From NCBI GenBank assembly GCA_024231375.1, contig JAAEQP010001349.1, forward strand, positions 1 through 14,650: a DNA stretch of 14,650 nt. The letters are read 5' to 3'. The stretch's first letter is position 1. Each line of letters opens with the position of its first letter. Origin of the DNA: a bacterium. Its GTDB lineage: Bacteria > Hydrogenedentota > Hydrogenedentia > Hydrogenedentiales > SLHB01. Made by a program: the position numbers and the translations under genes. The notes below the pieces were generated by a model. It searched no databases and was not told the DNA's origin. It was given only the letters and a program-made list of their open reading frames with translations. Of the stretch, positions 14,578 through 14,650 are shown in pieces.

Positions 14578-14650
14578 CTCCTCGACTTCGCTCGGATGAC
14601 ATGGAGAGTATGTGCGGGATACGGGGAGCATACCCACTCCGTCATCCTGA
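14578..14650. repeat. Palindromic dispersed-type repeat, running off the window
   Basis: The left arm (about 14580-14600) reads CCTCGACTTCGCTCGGATGAC. The window ends in GTCATCCTGA (14641-14650), the start of the opposite arm. Bases 14594-14612 and 14629-14647 are inverted copies matching at about 14 of 19 positions. The arm strongly resembles the CTTCGACTTCGCTCAGGATGAC intergenic motif that is repeated in many environmental bacterial genomes, often as head-to-head pairs, here with one base missing. This suggests a MITE- or REP-like element whose right half lies outside the window. Confidence 0.55.

Noticed and set aside
14382..14645. A possible 87-residue gene upstream of the propeller-toroid gene
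   Set aside because: It runs through the palindromic repeat, the promoter candidate and the start of the next gene, and has no recognisable sequence.

Overview
This is a GC-rich bacterial window with about eleven well-supported protein genes in four transcription blocks and no tRNA, rRNA, CRISPR array or insertion sequence that I can see. The host is probably an uncultured environmental bacterium of the Planctomycetota/Hydrogenedentota/Lentisphaerota sort. That guess rests on a DUF4838-type glycan protein, exported proteins built from carboxypeptidase-regulatory-like repeats, and a propeller/toroid protein, a mix common in those groups. It is not a firm taxonomic call. The only universal marker is ribosomal protein S20 (rpsT), whose sequence could be used to place the organism.

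Left block, + strand (1-3022): the possible tail of a gene cut by the window edge (3-119), a roughly 360-base non-coding stretch, then a compact operon. The operon holds a RidA enamine/imine deaminase (483-869), an exported TPR protein with a HExxH metalloprotease domain (905-2182), and a SAM methyltransferase that closely resembles mycobacterial phthiotriol dimycocerosate methyltransferase (2201-3022).

Signalling block, - strand (5194 down to 3044): a near-consensus sigma-70 promoter (TTGACA-17-TACAAT) drives three tightly packed genes. They are a 95-residue protein resembling the small domain found in front of HD-GYP domains, an HDOD protein that keeps its HD and other histidines, and a GGDEF protein with a degenerate receiver domain. 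Together they look like a cyclic-di-GMP or stress/motility signalling module.

Envelope block, + strand (5293-9811): a small lipoprotein with a probable jelly-roll fold, followed by two large exported proteins. These two appear to be tandem duplicates made of carboxypeptidase-regulatory-like beta-sandwich repeats, each ending in a thioredoxin-fold domain that has lost the CxxC active site. The block ends at a hairpin facing rpsT, which is transcribed toward it.

Right block, - strand (14518 down to 10302): a promoter candidate, then an exported protein with four propeller-like blades fused to an alpha/alpha-toroid, then an exported DUF4838 protein with a glycosidase-like N-terminal region. These two are probably co-transcribed and act on an extracellular polysaccharide (inference). 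The extreme right end carries part of a palindromic dispersed repeat that runs off the window.
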